From assembly GCA_037178625.1 (NCBI GenBank), contig CM074131.1:806001-870000 (forward strand): 64,000 nucleotides of DNA, read 5' to 3'. The notes under the pieces were generated by a model. The model did no database searches, was not told the DNA's origin, and saw only the letters and a program-made list of their open reading frames with translations. Origin of the DNA: Skeletonema tropicum. Lineage: Eukaryota > Bacillariophyta > Thalassiosirophyceae > Thalassiosirales > Thalassiosiraceae. A program made the translations under genes and the position numbers. This document shows positions 42,660 through 55,578 of the stretch, piece after piece. Positions within the stretch are counted from its first letter, which is position 1, and every line of letters begins with the position of its first letter.

Positions 42660-45600
42660 TCATTTTCCATGAAGAAACACGTAATGGCTATTACTTTGTC
42701 CTTCTCTTGCCCATAGTGCAACTGTATTATGATCGAAATACATGGGTTGACAATCTTTCATGGCCAATCCCCTTAGAATGATATTCGCCTTGTATACCAC
42801 ACTGTTCAAAACAAACACCTTTCCAACAACTTGAATCCCAATCGCATCCTTTGCAACACAAGGATCAACATCAGCTGTTGATTTTGTTTCGTCCAAAACC
42901 GAAACAGTCTCAATCAATCCCCAAGTTGATTTCACTAATCTTTTCCCAATCTGCTTTGCAGCTGCGCAATTTGCCTTGTTGTGTCCAATACCCTTACAAA
43001 GATCACAAGTTGAAATGTGACGTTTTGCCGTAACCACTGCTTCCACTCCGCTTATCTTTCTTTTCATGCAAGTTCCACCTTCGCCCCGTTTCCTTGTAGA
43101 AGGAAGGATGCCTTGAGGGTTGTTGATGTTATTCTTACCATCCGCAACTGTAAGATCAAGGTACGACGCAGCTGCTCCTTTTAATTCTTCTTCCCCGACA
43201 TTTTGAATATTAGCAATCATGTAATTCACAACTGGCAAAAGCTTCTGGTATGTTTCGTTGCTGCGCGATGCAGTACTGGCAAGCTGTTTGAATTTGTCCA
43301 ACAGAATATTGTGCATTTGAGTCGAATTCAAACGTTTCGCTTTCTTTGCTGTATAACGTTTTGCAATCAATGGGTTGGCAACAAGATCTGACACAAATTC
43401 CCCTACACCTTCACCGCCAGCAACTTGTACATTATCTGTTGCATTAGTATGCAGCTCAACTGCACCAACGACTCCCTTCTCATCTGGCAGATCAAAATCG
43501 GCACCCCCAAAATCTGCTGCAGGAGTGTCATCAATGGAAGAACCACCATTTCTTTGTGGTGCTGGAGAAATTGCAGGGATTGACTTCACTTCGGTATCAT
43601 TAAGTTTCCAATGATTGTGAAACTGTGACTCATTGAATTCAAAATCGCATACTCGTTGGATGTGCTTGCATGGCTGTCCACTGTTGATGTCCCTTTTGCA
43701 CCACATGCAGTAATACACACCGTCTCTGAATTCTACAACCCTCCTTGGTTGTGTCACTCTATCTGGACCTTTTAAATAAACCAAATATGCCTTAGTCACA
43801 CCTCTTGCCTGTTGCTCAGCAGACAGTACTGCCATTTCCTCATATGAGTACTCTTGAGCTTCTAGGTTTGTCTTGATGAAGTTATCCACAACTTTGACAG
43901 AACATTTCATCGAACATTCTTGAGCCGCTTTTGTTCGCATGCCTTGGACATCATCATCGTAGACTGCAACTCGTGCTTTGACTCTTTGCTTTCGTTCCTC
44001 AGAAGTCTTATCCTCATCTTTCTGAAGGTGTTGCTGGACGACACCAGTAAAAGAATGAACTTGTCCTCCAAGATGACGTTGGAACGCTGAGAATGATCCC
44101 TCGACAACGGAACTTGCCTCCATATCCAGTGTGAAATTCTCAATTCTCCAAGGATTCCCCCACCGCTCTTTATAAAGGGAAAGTTGCTGAAGATATTCTG
44201 CAGCCCCTGGCCATTTGCGGCATGCTTCATTCAAGCGAACATCCCATTCCTGTTTACATGTGGTGTTCTTCACCAGATGTTGATACACAAAGGACTTGCA
44301 ATCCGCATAGCCTGGGATGTGTTTCAAATTACGAGGGAAATCTAGTCTCATAATATGCCATGTACAGGCACCAAAGAATGTGACAGAAGGGAGAAATCGT
44401 TGTATAGGCTCCACACCAACTCCTACAACAACAACAAAGAATTCGGTCGTAAGCAGCTCCTTGCATGATGTTGAGATGCACACATGAACAATGGTGTTGT
44501 ATACTTACCCAAATCTGACATGGTGGCTTTCACAATTTCAGCAGCAAAGGGTGACATACTAACAAGGCTTTGCAGCACCCACGATACAGCTTCATTGCTA
44601 GCACACATAGTCATTGCTCCCATTACAGTTTGAGATTTGCCTTCATGATCTGAAACCATAACATTCCAAAAGCAAAAGTTGCTTGTATTGACACCACTCC
44701 TTGTGTCATCAATGAATATCATAGCACCATGTCTGAGAAGTCTTGCCCTCATCCTACCAGTCTGCCATGCAGTTCCACTGAATCTGTGTTCTGAATCAGT
44801 TGTAACTCGACTGTCATATCCATCTACTTCTTCCTTTAAACCTCTATGCAACATTAGCAGGTTATCAATGCTGTCTTTACTCCCGGCAGAAATCTCATTT
44901 GCTAAGTCTTCGTTATGAAGATAGTCAGTCCATTGACCTATCTCCTCCTTAGAGCACTCATTTGGTTTCCAATTTTTTATGGGCTCATCATTTAGAAGTC
45001 TGTAACGCAAATTGGTAGCCTCTTCCAGTGTTGCATCCAGAAATCCTGATTGAATCAACCAACTTTTGACATCATCAGTGCCATATCTACGCGCTTTCAC
45101 TTCTTTACGTAGGTGCGCTAAAGCATAGTCAGGATATGTTCTCCCTGCTCTCTTCCGTAATGCGAAAATCATCTCCTGGTCATCTCCACCATTACAACCG
45201 TTTGTATGCTCTAGAGAGACAGATGTTATACGGACAATTTCATCATTACGGCATGCGTCATTAGGCATTCTTTCACGTGCAGCACTGATGTGCCACTCAC
45301 AGCCAGTCTTCAGAGACTGACGAGTTGGCCGGGCACCCTTGATCCCTTCTTTCTTTTGTGACTTGTGGGTTCCTGATCTAGGACAGGTGTATCGATAGCT
45401 AATGTAATTATCTGCTTGCGTTCTTTTGTTTTCTGTCTTTTTTTGTTTAGGAAACATCCGCACAGTCACGCAATAATCTTCCACTGCTTGTTTGAAGAGT
45501 TGTTCCGATGGAAACACATCGTTGTTGTTAAAAGGTGCAGTGGCAGTGGAGGTATTAGTGGATGTATTGGTGGCCAAATCTAATTCTGCCTCTTCAGTTG

Positions 45601-46063
45601 GTGAAGTTGTTGTGGTTGTGTTGGTGGGCATATCAATGGTGCCAGTCAGACCGTTTTGCATCGTCATATCAAGAGGTTCGCTTGGGTTTTGTTGAGGAAT
45701 TAGATGTTGCTGTTGCTGTTGGTTTTGAAAAAGCGATGCTTGATTGAGAAAAGGTGCAGGTGGTCGAAAATTGATGGGAAAAAGATGCTGAAGCTGATGA
45801 TGATTATAACTTGGCCACTGATTGTTGGAAGATGGCAGAGGAGGAAACAAAGTGGCGAAGTTGCTGTTGTAATGTGGCATTACGCTATGAGCAGCGCCTG
45901 TGTCATGCGGATGTTGCATGTTTGTGGAGGTGGAGGTTGACAAACACGCACCAGAGGAAGAAGCAGGACCAGGATTACCAGGATTCATTAGTAGATTGGT
46001 GCTTGGTGACGACCTCCTGCCACTGTTATCGTTGTTAATATCCTGAGAATGTGCGGATTGCAT
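42660..46063 (-). CDS. MULE transposase with SWIM and CCHC zinc motifs
   Basis: Exon 1 (46063-44509) and exon 2 (44422-42660) join across an 86-bp phase-1 intron (44423-44508, GTAAGT...TGTAG), giving 1105 residues. The N-terminal 200 residues are Asn/Gln/Ser/Pro-rich. A WRKY-GCM1/FAR1-like DNA-binding region follows (YRYTCPRSGTHKS, CEWHISA, SLEHTNGCN). The DDE core has AMIFIDDTRSG, MSDLGVGVEP at the splice joint, CTWHIM (C538-H541) and SSVVEGSFSAF (E626). A SWIM zinc finger (YYCMWCKRD...GQPCKHI) and a zinc knuckle (CDLCKGIGHNKANC) complete the set. All motifs are present without stops, so the protein may be active. Confidence 0.85.
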
Positions 46064-46131
46064 GATGTATTAATGACACTGGTAACACTTAGCTTACTTT
46101 ATTTTTGTCATTGGCCGCGCTGCAGCAACAT

Positions 46132-46132
<1 letters not shown>

Positions 46133-46207
<75 letters not shown>
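46133..46207. repeat. (GA)n microsatellite
   Basis: About 37 uninterrupted GA units lie between the transposase start and the right inverted repeat of the MULE. The long pure tract indicates a young repeat and may influence chromatin near the transposase promoter. Confidence 0.95.
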
Positions 46208-46211
<4 letters not shown>

Positions 46212-46340
46212 CCTCTTGTTGAAAGATAATTCTGCCTTTTAGGGTTAATGGAGAGAGCGTGGTATGGTGACGTGGCAGAATCGTCACATCATAGGGCGTG
46301 CCCAACCCGTGCCCAGAAAAGCCGTGCCCAACGTAGCCCC

Positions 46341-48507
46341 ATTTTTTGATTTGAAAAAATCCCGCCTCTTTTGCTCCATGCACGATTTCGCAGCAAAAAC
46401 ATCATCACACATCATGAGGAAGTGAACCAAAACACCATGTTGATGGCATAGCGGTAAAAATCGTATCTCCTGAAGTACACAGATTTGCATTTCGTGCTAT
46501 ATAACTGTATGCAGCTGAAGCTATGAGGAAACTTACTGGCTAGGCCACGTAATGCACTTTTTGGTACCCCATCTAAGCGTCACATGAGAAAAAGTCAACC
46601 AGAAGAAGCCGAATCTCCCGATGTGTCGTCCGATACTACGCCTGTAACACCTCGGAGATCGTCCTCTCTCCGCCAATTATCACCGCTACTTCTACATATA
46701 GACATCTAGTGTCGGTGTGGTTCATTGTTAGTGACTTCATATGGCCATAGCACTCCGTCGGGCACCAACATTGCTGCTACACATCACATCATCAATTACA
46801 AACAAATGTCACCCATTTCGTTGTTCTATTCCGACCTCTAATCATGACGAGACAACTAAACATGACAAATGAGCTCTCAATAATATGTAAGGATCGCTTT
46901 GTACCGTGAAGTTGACAATTGAGATCGATTTCACTGCCTACACCACCATCGGCGAACTCAGCCTTGGTATCACCATCGCCCAACACATGGCCATTTGTTC
47001 ATGGATGCGTTATTCAAATCAACATTACCATCTGACAACAATGACACAACAACTATTGTATTTGATTGAAGAGATAAGGTCGTAGTTGGGTGACTTAAAG
47101 CTCGATTAGGGTGGAATAGGTGCACATTTTGTCTCCGAAGAAGGCTATTGTTACGGCGCTACATTGCTCTGAATTGATCGGAGTGGAATCTTCAACGACT
47201 TGTTAAGGCCCTTTGGTTTCAATGAAGTAATGTTCGACGGATAGAGCTGCATATGATCACTACTGACATCATTGGAATGCACAAAGTGATTCTCTTGTAG
47301 TAGATGGATGTGCATACAGAAGTGTTTGTGTTGAATGACAAGGATCTGTGGGCCTCATAAATTATTATTACCGCATTAAAAAGATGCAAACATTCTTTTC
47401 ATAACTCTACAAGCGTTATTTTAGCAGTGTTTGGTGTCGTTAGTGCCGAAATATTTGTTATAACACCATCGTTCATTGCTCATGAGAGTTGAGGATACAC
47501 ATTCATGTGCACAAATTGGCTTTTATTTTACATCATTTGTAAAAATTAGTACATATAAAGTTGCTACATGCAATCATATGTGTCTATATAAACGTCTCGA
47601 GCATTGTATCTTTTATATAACGGCACCACGCTTAGTACAGTACGCTACTGGGGCGGAAATCCCCGCCCATGGTGGTGATGTGCTCGATGATCGTTGGCGC
47701 CACTTTGGTACCGCTTCTTGGACGATTCCTACGTAGACAAAAAAATCCACGTCATGGAGTCAAGGAGATGAGACAGCTATAATTTTTGGGATGGAAACTC
47801 GTTGCCGGACTTGTTGGTAGGCCTATGTAAAAACTATTTTATCCCAGGTACACCGCAATTGAAAAAGAGGTTTGTCCGAAAGAGAGGAACGTAGCTGAGC
47901 GAGAGGGCATTTCTACGTTCTTAGCTGTTCTTAGTCTTAGCCTGCAATTGCTGGTATGTAAGAAATTTACTGGGCTGGGATGTTGACCGTTGGTTTGGGC
48001 GGCGGTAGTGTGTGTGGGGTTGCGGTGTGGCCTCATCACATGGCACCGGCCATCATCTTTTTCGGTCGTCGTCAAGCAGTTGTGGTGATGGTTACGTCAA
48101 CCATAAACGTCCTTCTCGCCTCCTCTTCATGACGCGTCGATACTTCATGTACATTGGAACGTTGCGGCGCCGGTATTCCTTCTGTTGGGGTTTGTATTCA
48201 TGCTGAATTCGATAATCGCCGCTCAGTTGCATTTTTCGGCCACAATATTAATCGTCGATGATCGACAAATCAATTGATTTGGATAGCCAACACACGCACG
48301 GTACAGCAGGCAGCGGAAGTGAACAATAATGTATTATGGATAATTCGGGCTTGTGGAATGGGCACAACTATCGATTTGATGATGCGTCAACACGTCGTCT
48401 TCAGAATGGCAACTCACAACTTCACTTATTATTTCTGTAAATAAGTGTTGTTTCATGTTTAAAAATTTGATAGTGGCGGAAATAGTGCGAAGTGAGGGGC
48501 AGTGGGA
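46341..48507. other. Gene-free region
   Basis: More than 2 kb without a supported gene. Only short frames with no protein-like composition occur on either strand. No terminal repeat or intron-linked coding stretch was recognised. This is probably decayed repeat or regulatory-poor intergenic DNA. Confidence 0.45.
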
Positions 48508-48555
48508 AGTACCAGTCTAAAACTAGTTTGTTCCTTAAGTTTCAGTGTATCTTTG

Positions 48556-48692
48556 CACTCTTCGATCTCGGTCATTTTCCAGCCGATTAAGCCGCCCATT
48601 GAAGCTGACTGCGGCTGAGGTAATGCTCATTCGTGTACGTCCAATTATCACTATGATTGGTCGGGTATTGACTGAGATCGAAGCACTCAAAG
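48556..48692. repeat. Inverted repeat near the left end of the 2.1-kb element
   Basis: GCACTCTTCGATCTCGGTCA near 48556 is mirrored by TGACTGAGATCGAAGCACTC near 48669, leaving a loop of about 95 bp. It may be subterminal structure of the surrounding element. Confidence 0.55.
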
Positions 48693-49694
48693 AATGTAAT
48701 ATTGATTGATTTGGACGCTTTTAGACCCCGAATCAGTCTGTTCCTTTATCGCTAATATTCATCTTTTTACGTGATAAAATGCAGATGTTAGCGATATCTG
48801 AGATCTAATTCAATCCAAAAATTCAGGGTATCTTTTCATTTCCATTTCACAACCGCAACATGTTCATTCGTCGCCTCTTTGACCTCCCTCACAGTAATAC
48901 GCATGGGTCCATGCCAATAAATCACTGCGCCCCGTCCTATCCACTCCCTTGCCATGCTCTGAGATGAATTTTGGGCTTGGCGGAGTCGCCAATGACTCTC
49001 AGTACACTCTGAAATGACCGTGGGTCAAAAATACATACTTCGTCTTCATGACAATATAGTGCATATCGGGCACTGGTACTTGTCTCAAGGCTCCAATCCC
49101 GTCTTAGAAAGCGTTATTATGGTCATAGAAAAGAATGGGTGCGGTTGGGATGTTTCGCCAACCGTTATTTGGAAGATAATTTGATGTGACGTAAATAATG
49201 ACTTCACCCGGGAGGGGCGGATCAAAACTAATATTAGCAGCAGCAGTTATCATTGAAGAATCAGGTAACGCCACTGCATCAATCAATGAAAGATTCGTCA
49301 ACATTATCGAGAGTTTCATCCACCGTGTGATAACTCTCTAGGGAGACAAAATATTTGGAGATTTCTTGGGGGGGGGGGGTGTTACCAGATTGGAGAAATC
49401 TTCCTTGTGTCTGCAGTCTACAGACTCTATTGCTTCTCATTAGTGAAAGATCCATCGTGGATGATGACTACTGTTTTGAGACAAAACAACAACGACGATG
49501 CTGTGCTGGTTTATTCATCATGCTGGTTTATGTCAACTTATATTATACACAAGTGGGACGGGAGATAAGTAGAGATGGTGGTGGAGTCGACTATGAGGAG
49601 TGTTAGTTTGTTGATCAAGTGAAGACGAAAGATTATGATGGGTTGTGTCTATAATTAGTAATGTGCCTATGTGAAGGCCAACTAATTAGACAAT

Positions 49695-50172
49695 TCAAAC
49701 TCCTACAATATCAATCTCTTCGTCTTCTTCTTCGTCAGATGATCCGGCTTCTGATTCAGCTTCCAAATCGTCATGATATTGCGTCACGAACTCTTCTGCT
49801 TCCTCCAAAGAAGAGAAGTGCTTCCGTGCCACCATCAGCTCTTTCAACTCAAACATCGGAACCCGGTCGGTCATGGCATCCTTCATATCCTTTAGAGGTT
49901 GCTTCGTTGTCGGGATGGAGGCGTCTCCTTTCTTCCATCTCACACCAATCCATGCTTTCAGCTCAGCGTTCGTGATGGGATTATCGTGTCTGCCAGCAGT
50001 CAATAATAGTTGGTAAGCATCTAGAATCTTCTGCAGATTTTGGCCGCCGATTGTCATCATTACTATTGCTATCTTCATGGCGGCGCTTGCATCCACCAGC
50101 ACCTAACGGCCGTTCCCCCTCGGCGTGCGGGAGAGAATCGCGATTGCGTGGAACTTTTGTCGGCATTGTCAA
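49695..50172 (-). pseudogene. Broken ORF inside the inverted-repeat element
   Basis: From ATG 50172 one frame reads MPTKVPRNRDSLPHAEGERP and then a basic/Asn-rich stretch. Near 50030 the protein-like reading moves to another frame: QKILDAYQLLLTAG, then ITNAELKAWIGVRW, and an acidic SSDEEEDEEID tail. The two halves need a one-base shift to join. I do not recognise the family. Its position between inverted repeats suggests an element-encoded accessory protein now decaying. Confidence 0.35.
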
Positions 50173-50615
50173 ATAATTCGCCGCAAAGGAAGAGCCGCTG
50201 AGTTATCTAGAGATGTTATCATTAATTATTTAGGCGCTGCCTTTATGGATGCGATTGACATTAATTTCATCATCAATGATAATGCAGTGTGTGCGATTGC
50301 GCCGGCGTCATTTATTATACCGTACCACATATCTCAAGGTATGTACGAGCAAAAAGATTCCCTGAAACGGAAATCGCACCTCAAAACACAGCAATTCAGC
50401 ATTGTTGACATTACAGCGTTCGATCTGCTCCTATACCGCCTCGGAGGCCGACACCAAGCATAGCAACCTCCTCTACAGTGTCCTCGCCGACTCCCCCTGG
50501 CTTGGATTCACTCAAATCGGTCACTAGGGTGTCCGAAACAAGCAAAAAGAAAATTCAGGGTATCTTAAGGAACAGACTCGAAACTTAAGGAACAGACTAG
50601 TTTTAGACTGGTACT

Positions 50616-51612
50616 GAGTGGGAAGTACCCCATAATCATGCAGTGGAGTGAATACTGAATGATATCTACTGGTGGGGGATATAAATGTGAAAATTATTCA
50701 CTGCGCTGAAACAACGCTCATTTGATTATCACACCTCATAATCGTCTATCGAATCGATCACAATTATGTCAAATACAATAAGGCAGTGCAATATATGCAG
50801 TTCACTATTTTAAGCATCTAATTGCATCTAATGCAAAGATTTACCTTTCTTCCAGCACGTTTCAACTCTAAAGTAGCGGGAATACCACGCCATCGAGGGC
50901 AAAGTATCAGTTGAAATCATAGTAATAGCAAGCCCATGATATCTGCTGACGTCGGCGATCATTGGTTCTGGATATAGAAGCATTCTGCGTTGTGCGTAGG
51001 CTGCTATTGCAGTGGACGCCATGGTAGACATGGTCAAGATCTGCTGGTGGTATCTGGTCTACGCGTACATTAGCTAGTATTACGTACTTATTTACTCTTT
51101 CTTAACCAGGTTTAGCTCTTCCCGCCATTTCCTACCGCGGTAGAACTACGGACAAGAAGCCGTAGGGATATCCCAACCATTTTTTTTTGAACGGCACCTC
51201 GGTCCGTTCTCTGTAGAATAGAACTCTGGTATGTTTCTATCGTACGTGGAGAGGAGAGTTCTCAAAAAAGGCAATAGGCCTCAAAATCTTTGTTAGGATA
51301 AAGCATGAGTCAAAATGTGGCCTATAGATCTTATTATTGCATACAAGGGCTACAGCTTTTTTGAAAAAATGCCGTTAGGAGCTGCCTAGCTTTGCCCGCT
51401 AACAAACGGGATTTCAAGGTGCCTCAAGCCCTACGGGTACGATACTGGGCCCAACACAAGAACGTTCTCAAAATAATGGTTGGGATATTGGAGCACCATG
51501 AAATAAATAAGATCGTCTCTGACCTCCCCGCTTATCGCATGATCAGCCCTTCGCGTGGAGGTAGATGACTGTGACTGGCTGCGAGAGAGTTGGTAGTGGG
51601 TGCCCTGTTGTC
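50616..51612. other. Gene-free region with small inverted repeats
   Basis: No gene is supported. A 14-bp inverted pair (ATATCCCAACCATT at 51168 and its complement at 51475) and a shorter CCGTAGGG/CCCTACGG pair occur about 300 bp apart, suggesting the remnant of a small fold-back element. Confidence 0.4.
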
Positions 51613-51742
51613 AGGGCCTTCCTATTGTGCTCGCCACGCCCGGTTTTACACCCGCCCGCCTAACGGTTATTTTGGCGGGCGGGTCGTTGCTGCGGGAACA
51701 CCAACCAGATACTGTACGTTTGCTTTCAAATCCTACATAAAA

Positions 51743-51884
51743 GTTTGAAAACCACTTTTTGTAGCTTCCAGAAGGAATTTTTCGAAAATTCTTTTCGACA
51801 TTACCTATGTCGGAACTAGTAGAATGCACTGTCGAAGCCCAAAATTAATAACTTTGCACTCCTCTACTTCAAAAGTGGTTTTCA
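51743..51884. repeat. Small fold-back repeat
   Basis: GTTTGAAAACCACTTTTT near 51743 is mirrored by AAAAGTGGTTTTCAAAG near 51869 with a loop of about 110 bp. It is likely a short MITE fragment nested in the larger element. Confidence 0.5.
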
Positions 51885-52540
51885 AAGCCTATTTTACCAT
51901 ACTCGAGAAAGATCAGTTTATTTTGTCTGTGTGACAGTAACTGGCACTCATATACTAATTCCTACTTATTCAAGGTAAAACTAAGTCTTTTGCCCTGACT
52001 CACCTCTGATTATGGCATCTAAAACACACAACCATGGTGAAAATGGGCTCCCTACGACTAGCCATAACTCAGTAACTACTAGGATGTTGACCCTATTTCA
52101 AAGCGTCAATGTTATTTATATTGTCCGTAGAAGCTCATTGATACCTCACTTGTCCACTAACTTCCGTTATTGAAGTCAAAGGTAAGATTTGAGAGCAAAC
52201 GTACGGTATGAAAGATATTTTCAGTACATATCTCAGAGAAAAGAAGTATGGACAGACCAAAAGGAAAAGGGGGCAAGGGGGCAAAGATCACTTCGTGCGT
52301 AGCAAATAAACCTAAGATCTCTGTCTCCCTTTACCCACATCCACCATGGGAATCTATCTATCTACTTATCAATGAGCACACAATGATCAACCTCCCAATA
52401 TATTTCGTTATAGACAAGTTATTTAACTAGGTGACTCGCCTCCTCTTCGGCTCTTTAGACGAATAAGTGATTGCTGATGACCATTTCAATATCTACCTAT
52501 ATCTCTCTTCCTTCCAATCTAAATAATGAGAGGAGCTAAG

Positions 52541-52582
52541 TCGTTCGTTCTGTCGGTCGGTCGGTCGTTCTGTCGTTCTGTC
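52541..52582. repeat. TCGGTCGGT/TCGTTCTG microsatellite
   Basis: Consecutive CGTTCTGT and CGGT units form a short compound tandem repeat. No function is evident. Confidence 0.7.
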
Positions 52583-52879
52583 CGGGCCCTTTGGCGTGTC
52601 CTTTGGCCTTCACGGGCATTTTCGATCGACTCTTTCTTTGATTGGCTTGACTAATTTTTGCTGATGGAGGTGTCCACAAGCTCGCCCGGGGCGTTTCGAA
52701 AAAGCCCGCTTCGCGGTTTTTTCTCACGGGGGAAGAGAGGTAAATAAAAGTGTAGGCAACTAGAGTTTTGTACGTCTTTCTCCTCTATTTTGGTGCTTTA
52801 ACCCGCGCAGCGGGCTAGCACGAGCGCCAGCGAGGCTAGTAGGAATTATAATAGGAATCTTAAGTCCAGCCTTTCCACG

Positions 52880-54074
52880 GAGAAAGCAAGTGTTTGCAGT
52901 TGACATATTCATCTTCTTCGTCGGCTTCGCCCCATGCCGACTTGCTGTCTTATCAGAAATCTCCATCAACTGTTTCACCTCGTTCAGACGAAAGCGCGAG
53001 CTGTCACCCCAAAGAAAGACACTCAACGCTCGGAAGTGTTTCATGGGACATATCTTCTGTAGCTGATTACCACAATGCCAGTATTGGTACATTTGTTGGA
53101 GTTGGATCATAGGAAACGTCCAACCAGGTGGTACTTTTCGGAATACACCATCAGGGTGATAGTGATGATCGAACTGACTGCCGTAAGCAGCGTCCCCCAA
53201 TTCATCCGGCGAGGAATCCGAATCTGTAGGCAACAGCTTACCATCCTGGATGCAATATCAGCAGCCATCCTCGCAGACTCTTCACTCTGTGCCTCCTTAA
53301 TCAATTGCTTCATTTGTGGGAGCGAGATGCTGCCGTTGAATTGCCTTGCATCGAGTGATTCTTCAAACTGCTGTGGTAGTTTCTTTATCATTTCCTTAAT
53401 CTCGGCATAGTGTTGGTAGTTGATAACGTGCGGAGGGATGCCAGTTGGCTTAGAGAAGTATTTGTGGTGATCGTCCCACGGCATTGCAATACGCACATGT
53501 TGCTTAAGCCTATACACCTTGACATTGTGAAGAGTGGTTGATGTAGAAGAGTCGAATTGGATGGTAGACGTTCGCTAATAGTCTTCGAGTGTATCAGGAA
53601 ACTAGCAAGACCAATTTCAAGGAATCTATAGATGGTAGGAAACTTTTCAAGTCGCTCCTTCGTGAAGATGCATTCGAGAACTTGACTTTGTTCCGGAGTA
53701 GTTGAAACAAGTAATGATTCTTCCTCTCCTCTACTGATTTCTTGCCTCGATACTTCCTTTTCAACATAACATCATAGTTGACTGTTCGATGACTTCATGC
53801 AAATCACGAGACAACTCATCGTGAATAAGACGCTCGTAGTTGTAGAAGAGCCATACGATGAAACGGGTGTTTTCATTTTGATGCGTATCAAACGTAGACT
53901 TTGCCCTTGTGCTCTTTTCAATGCCTTCAACGGTCATTTCTTCCCTGATTATACGTAGAGATTCATTTGTTCGCTCATGTTCGTCAAACTCGAAGTTTTC
54001 TTCTTCTGTGTTGTTGTTGGCATCGCTTGACCCACCGGGCTGTCGGGTTCTGGTGGAGATGCATCATCGGCCAT
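52880..54074 (-). pseudogene. Decayed transposon-type ORF (possible tyrosine-recombinase element)
   Basis: From ATG 54074 (MADDASPPEPDSP) the protein-like reading jumps frames several times. The blocks in order include VEGIEKSTRAKSTFDTHQNE with RFIVWLFYNYERLIHDEL, then LECIFTKERLEKFPTIYRFL, then HVRIAMPWDDHHKYFSKPTG, and finally PPGWTFPMIQLQQMYQYWHC with FRALSVFLW. At least one internal stop lies between blocks. The first block resembles the core-binding region of Crypton-like tyrosine recombinases, an uncertain resemblance. The catalytic residues were not found. It is clearly inactive. Confidence 0.4.
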
Positions 54075-55349
54075 GGTGTCGTTAATAGCCGCCGTTATTG
54101 CGTTGTTGAGAAGGTGGTTAAAATTAGCAGGAACGGCTGCTGCGGCGGCGGCTGGACTACTTGAGGCGGGGGATGTGCTGCTACTACCTCGGCTACTTCC
54201 AGTGCCGTCGGGGCGGGAGGGGGGGTCGTAGTTTCATGGTGCTTTTCTCTTGTGTGACGGATATTATTTTTCTATGCACATGCCCAGAACACGAAGCCCT
54301 GTATCCATATCTACCAGTCAAATATCCTGTACTGAAAACATCAGACGCCGCCGCGCGCCGGCCAAGGCTCAACTAGCTAGATAAAGCTAGAACAAAGCCA
54401 GCAGTCATAAATCTGGCGATGAGATAAATTCTGTACAGACTTTTAGGGAGAAATCCTTCAAAATGCCTAACTGTGTACTGAAAATCAGGATGAACCTATT
54501 CAGCTTTCACGACAAGCACGAAGCACGACAGCCGACATACAGCACATCAGATCACCTAAAATAATGGCTTCCCAGTTGCCTAACAAATAATGGCTCATTT
54601 ATTACTATCTTCCGCCCATTTATACGACCTCCTCCTAACATTCATTACTAACGACAATAAGGATTGGTCTTTTACGTGAACGAAAGCAGGAGGTAAACGT
54701 GACGTGCAGCGCAAAACATGACGATTGACGATGAGCATGAATATGATTTAAATTATCAAGCCAGAAGCGAAGAGGTGCAGCTGACGGAGGCATTGCCGTA
54801 TTGATTGTATAATTGCAGAAACGGCAGCCTCTAACCATCGGAGGAGAGTATCGGGTGCTCAGACGGTATAAAGAGACAGCGGCTTGATATCGATGATTAT
54901 TTGTGCCGAATAATATTGGGTATCTTGGAAAAAGACAGCTTCTGGAACCTCCTCCTCATATTATTGAGGATCATATCCGAACTACAGGCGAGAATAGAAC
55001 CAATTGAGATGTTCCCAATGGTGATTTATTTGTTAGTTGCTGGTTTAATAGTCATTATCTAAGGTCTAGACTACTCTATATAATAATGACGTGGTGGCAC
55101 CATAATTATTCTTCCCTTCCCTATCGCATAAATATGAATGATAATCCGTCAACTGTCTAGTATATGATCACAGATGAGTATATGTACTGTCAATGATTGT
55201 TTGATTCTTCGTAAATTGGCTTATTGTTGCGTTTATCATATTATTTGTTGCCCGATGTTTTTGCACAATAATTTGAAGTATGCCGTTTAAAGACATATCT
55301 GTCACATAAATGGGGTTCCATTGAGAGGTTTAATGATAATCTCATGGAT

Positions 55350-55578
55350 ATAATCGGCGGTCGATAAGGGAACAGCTTCAATCACCAGTATCACTAAATG
55401 GATGGACGAAGAGGATGGAATAATGTTGATGCGGCAGATCTTTATGAGGGGATTGGCGACTCGTTATTTCAATAATAAGGACGGCGAGGATGTTGTGCTA
55501 CCTCCACTACCTTCCATAGACGACATCTATTTGATCCTCACACAATATACCAAGAGATATGTTCAACATTGCAAGTAG
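55350..55578 (+). pseudogene. Short open fragment of unknown origin
   Basis: An open frame of about 75 codons reads TSITKWMDEEDGIMLMRQIF, then GLATRYFNNKDGED, and LPSIDDIYLILTQYTKRYVQ before a stop. The composition is protein-like, but there is no start context or identifiable family. It may be an orphan exon or remnant of the surrounding element. Confidence 0.25.

Larger units (their letters stand above)
40775..46340. mobile_element. Mutator-like element (MULE) with two genes
   Basis: Perfect 88-bp terminal inverted repeats lie at 40775-40862 and 46253-46340, starting GGGGCTACGTTGGGCACGG. Internally they repeat the word GGGCACG. The 9-bp flanks (ATTTCACAA left, ATTTTTTGA right) match only partly, so no clean target duplication is claimed. 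The 5.57-kb element contains a leftward two-exon transposase (42660-46063) and a convergent rightward cargo gene (41107-42387). A GA microsatellite lies inside the right end. The hAT element ends only 153 bp to the left. Confidence 0.85.
48508..50615. repeat. 2.1-kb element bounded by 36-bp inverted repeats
   Basis: The left end AGTACCAGTCTAAAACTAGT begins at 48508 and runs to 48543. Its inverted copy lies at 50580-50615 with one mismatch. The phrase AAATTCAGGGTATCTT occurs in the same orientation at both about 48823 and 50551. The interior contains a broken leftward ORF (49695-50172). It is likely a decayed DNA transposon, but no target duplication was confirmed. Confidence 0.5.

Noticed and set aside
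40766..46349. Possible 9-bp target duplication of the MULE (ATTTCACAA and ATTTTTTGA)
   Set aside because: Only about half of the positions agree, which is too weak to claim in AT-rich DNA.
46108..46383. Open frame encoding a Ser-Leu dipeptide run
   Set aside because: It is simply a translation of the GA microsatellite and the MULE terminal repeat.
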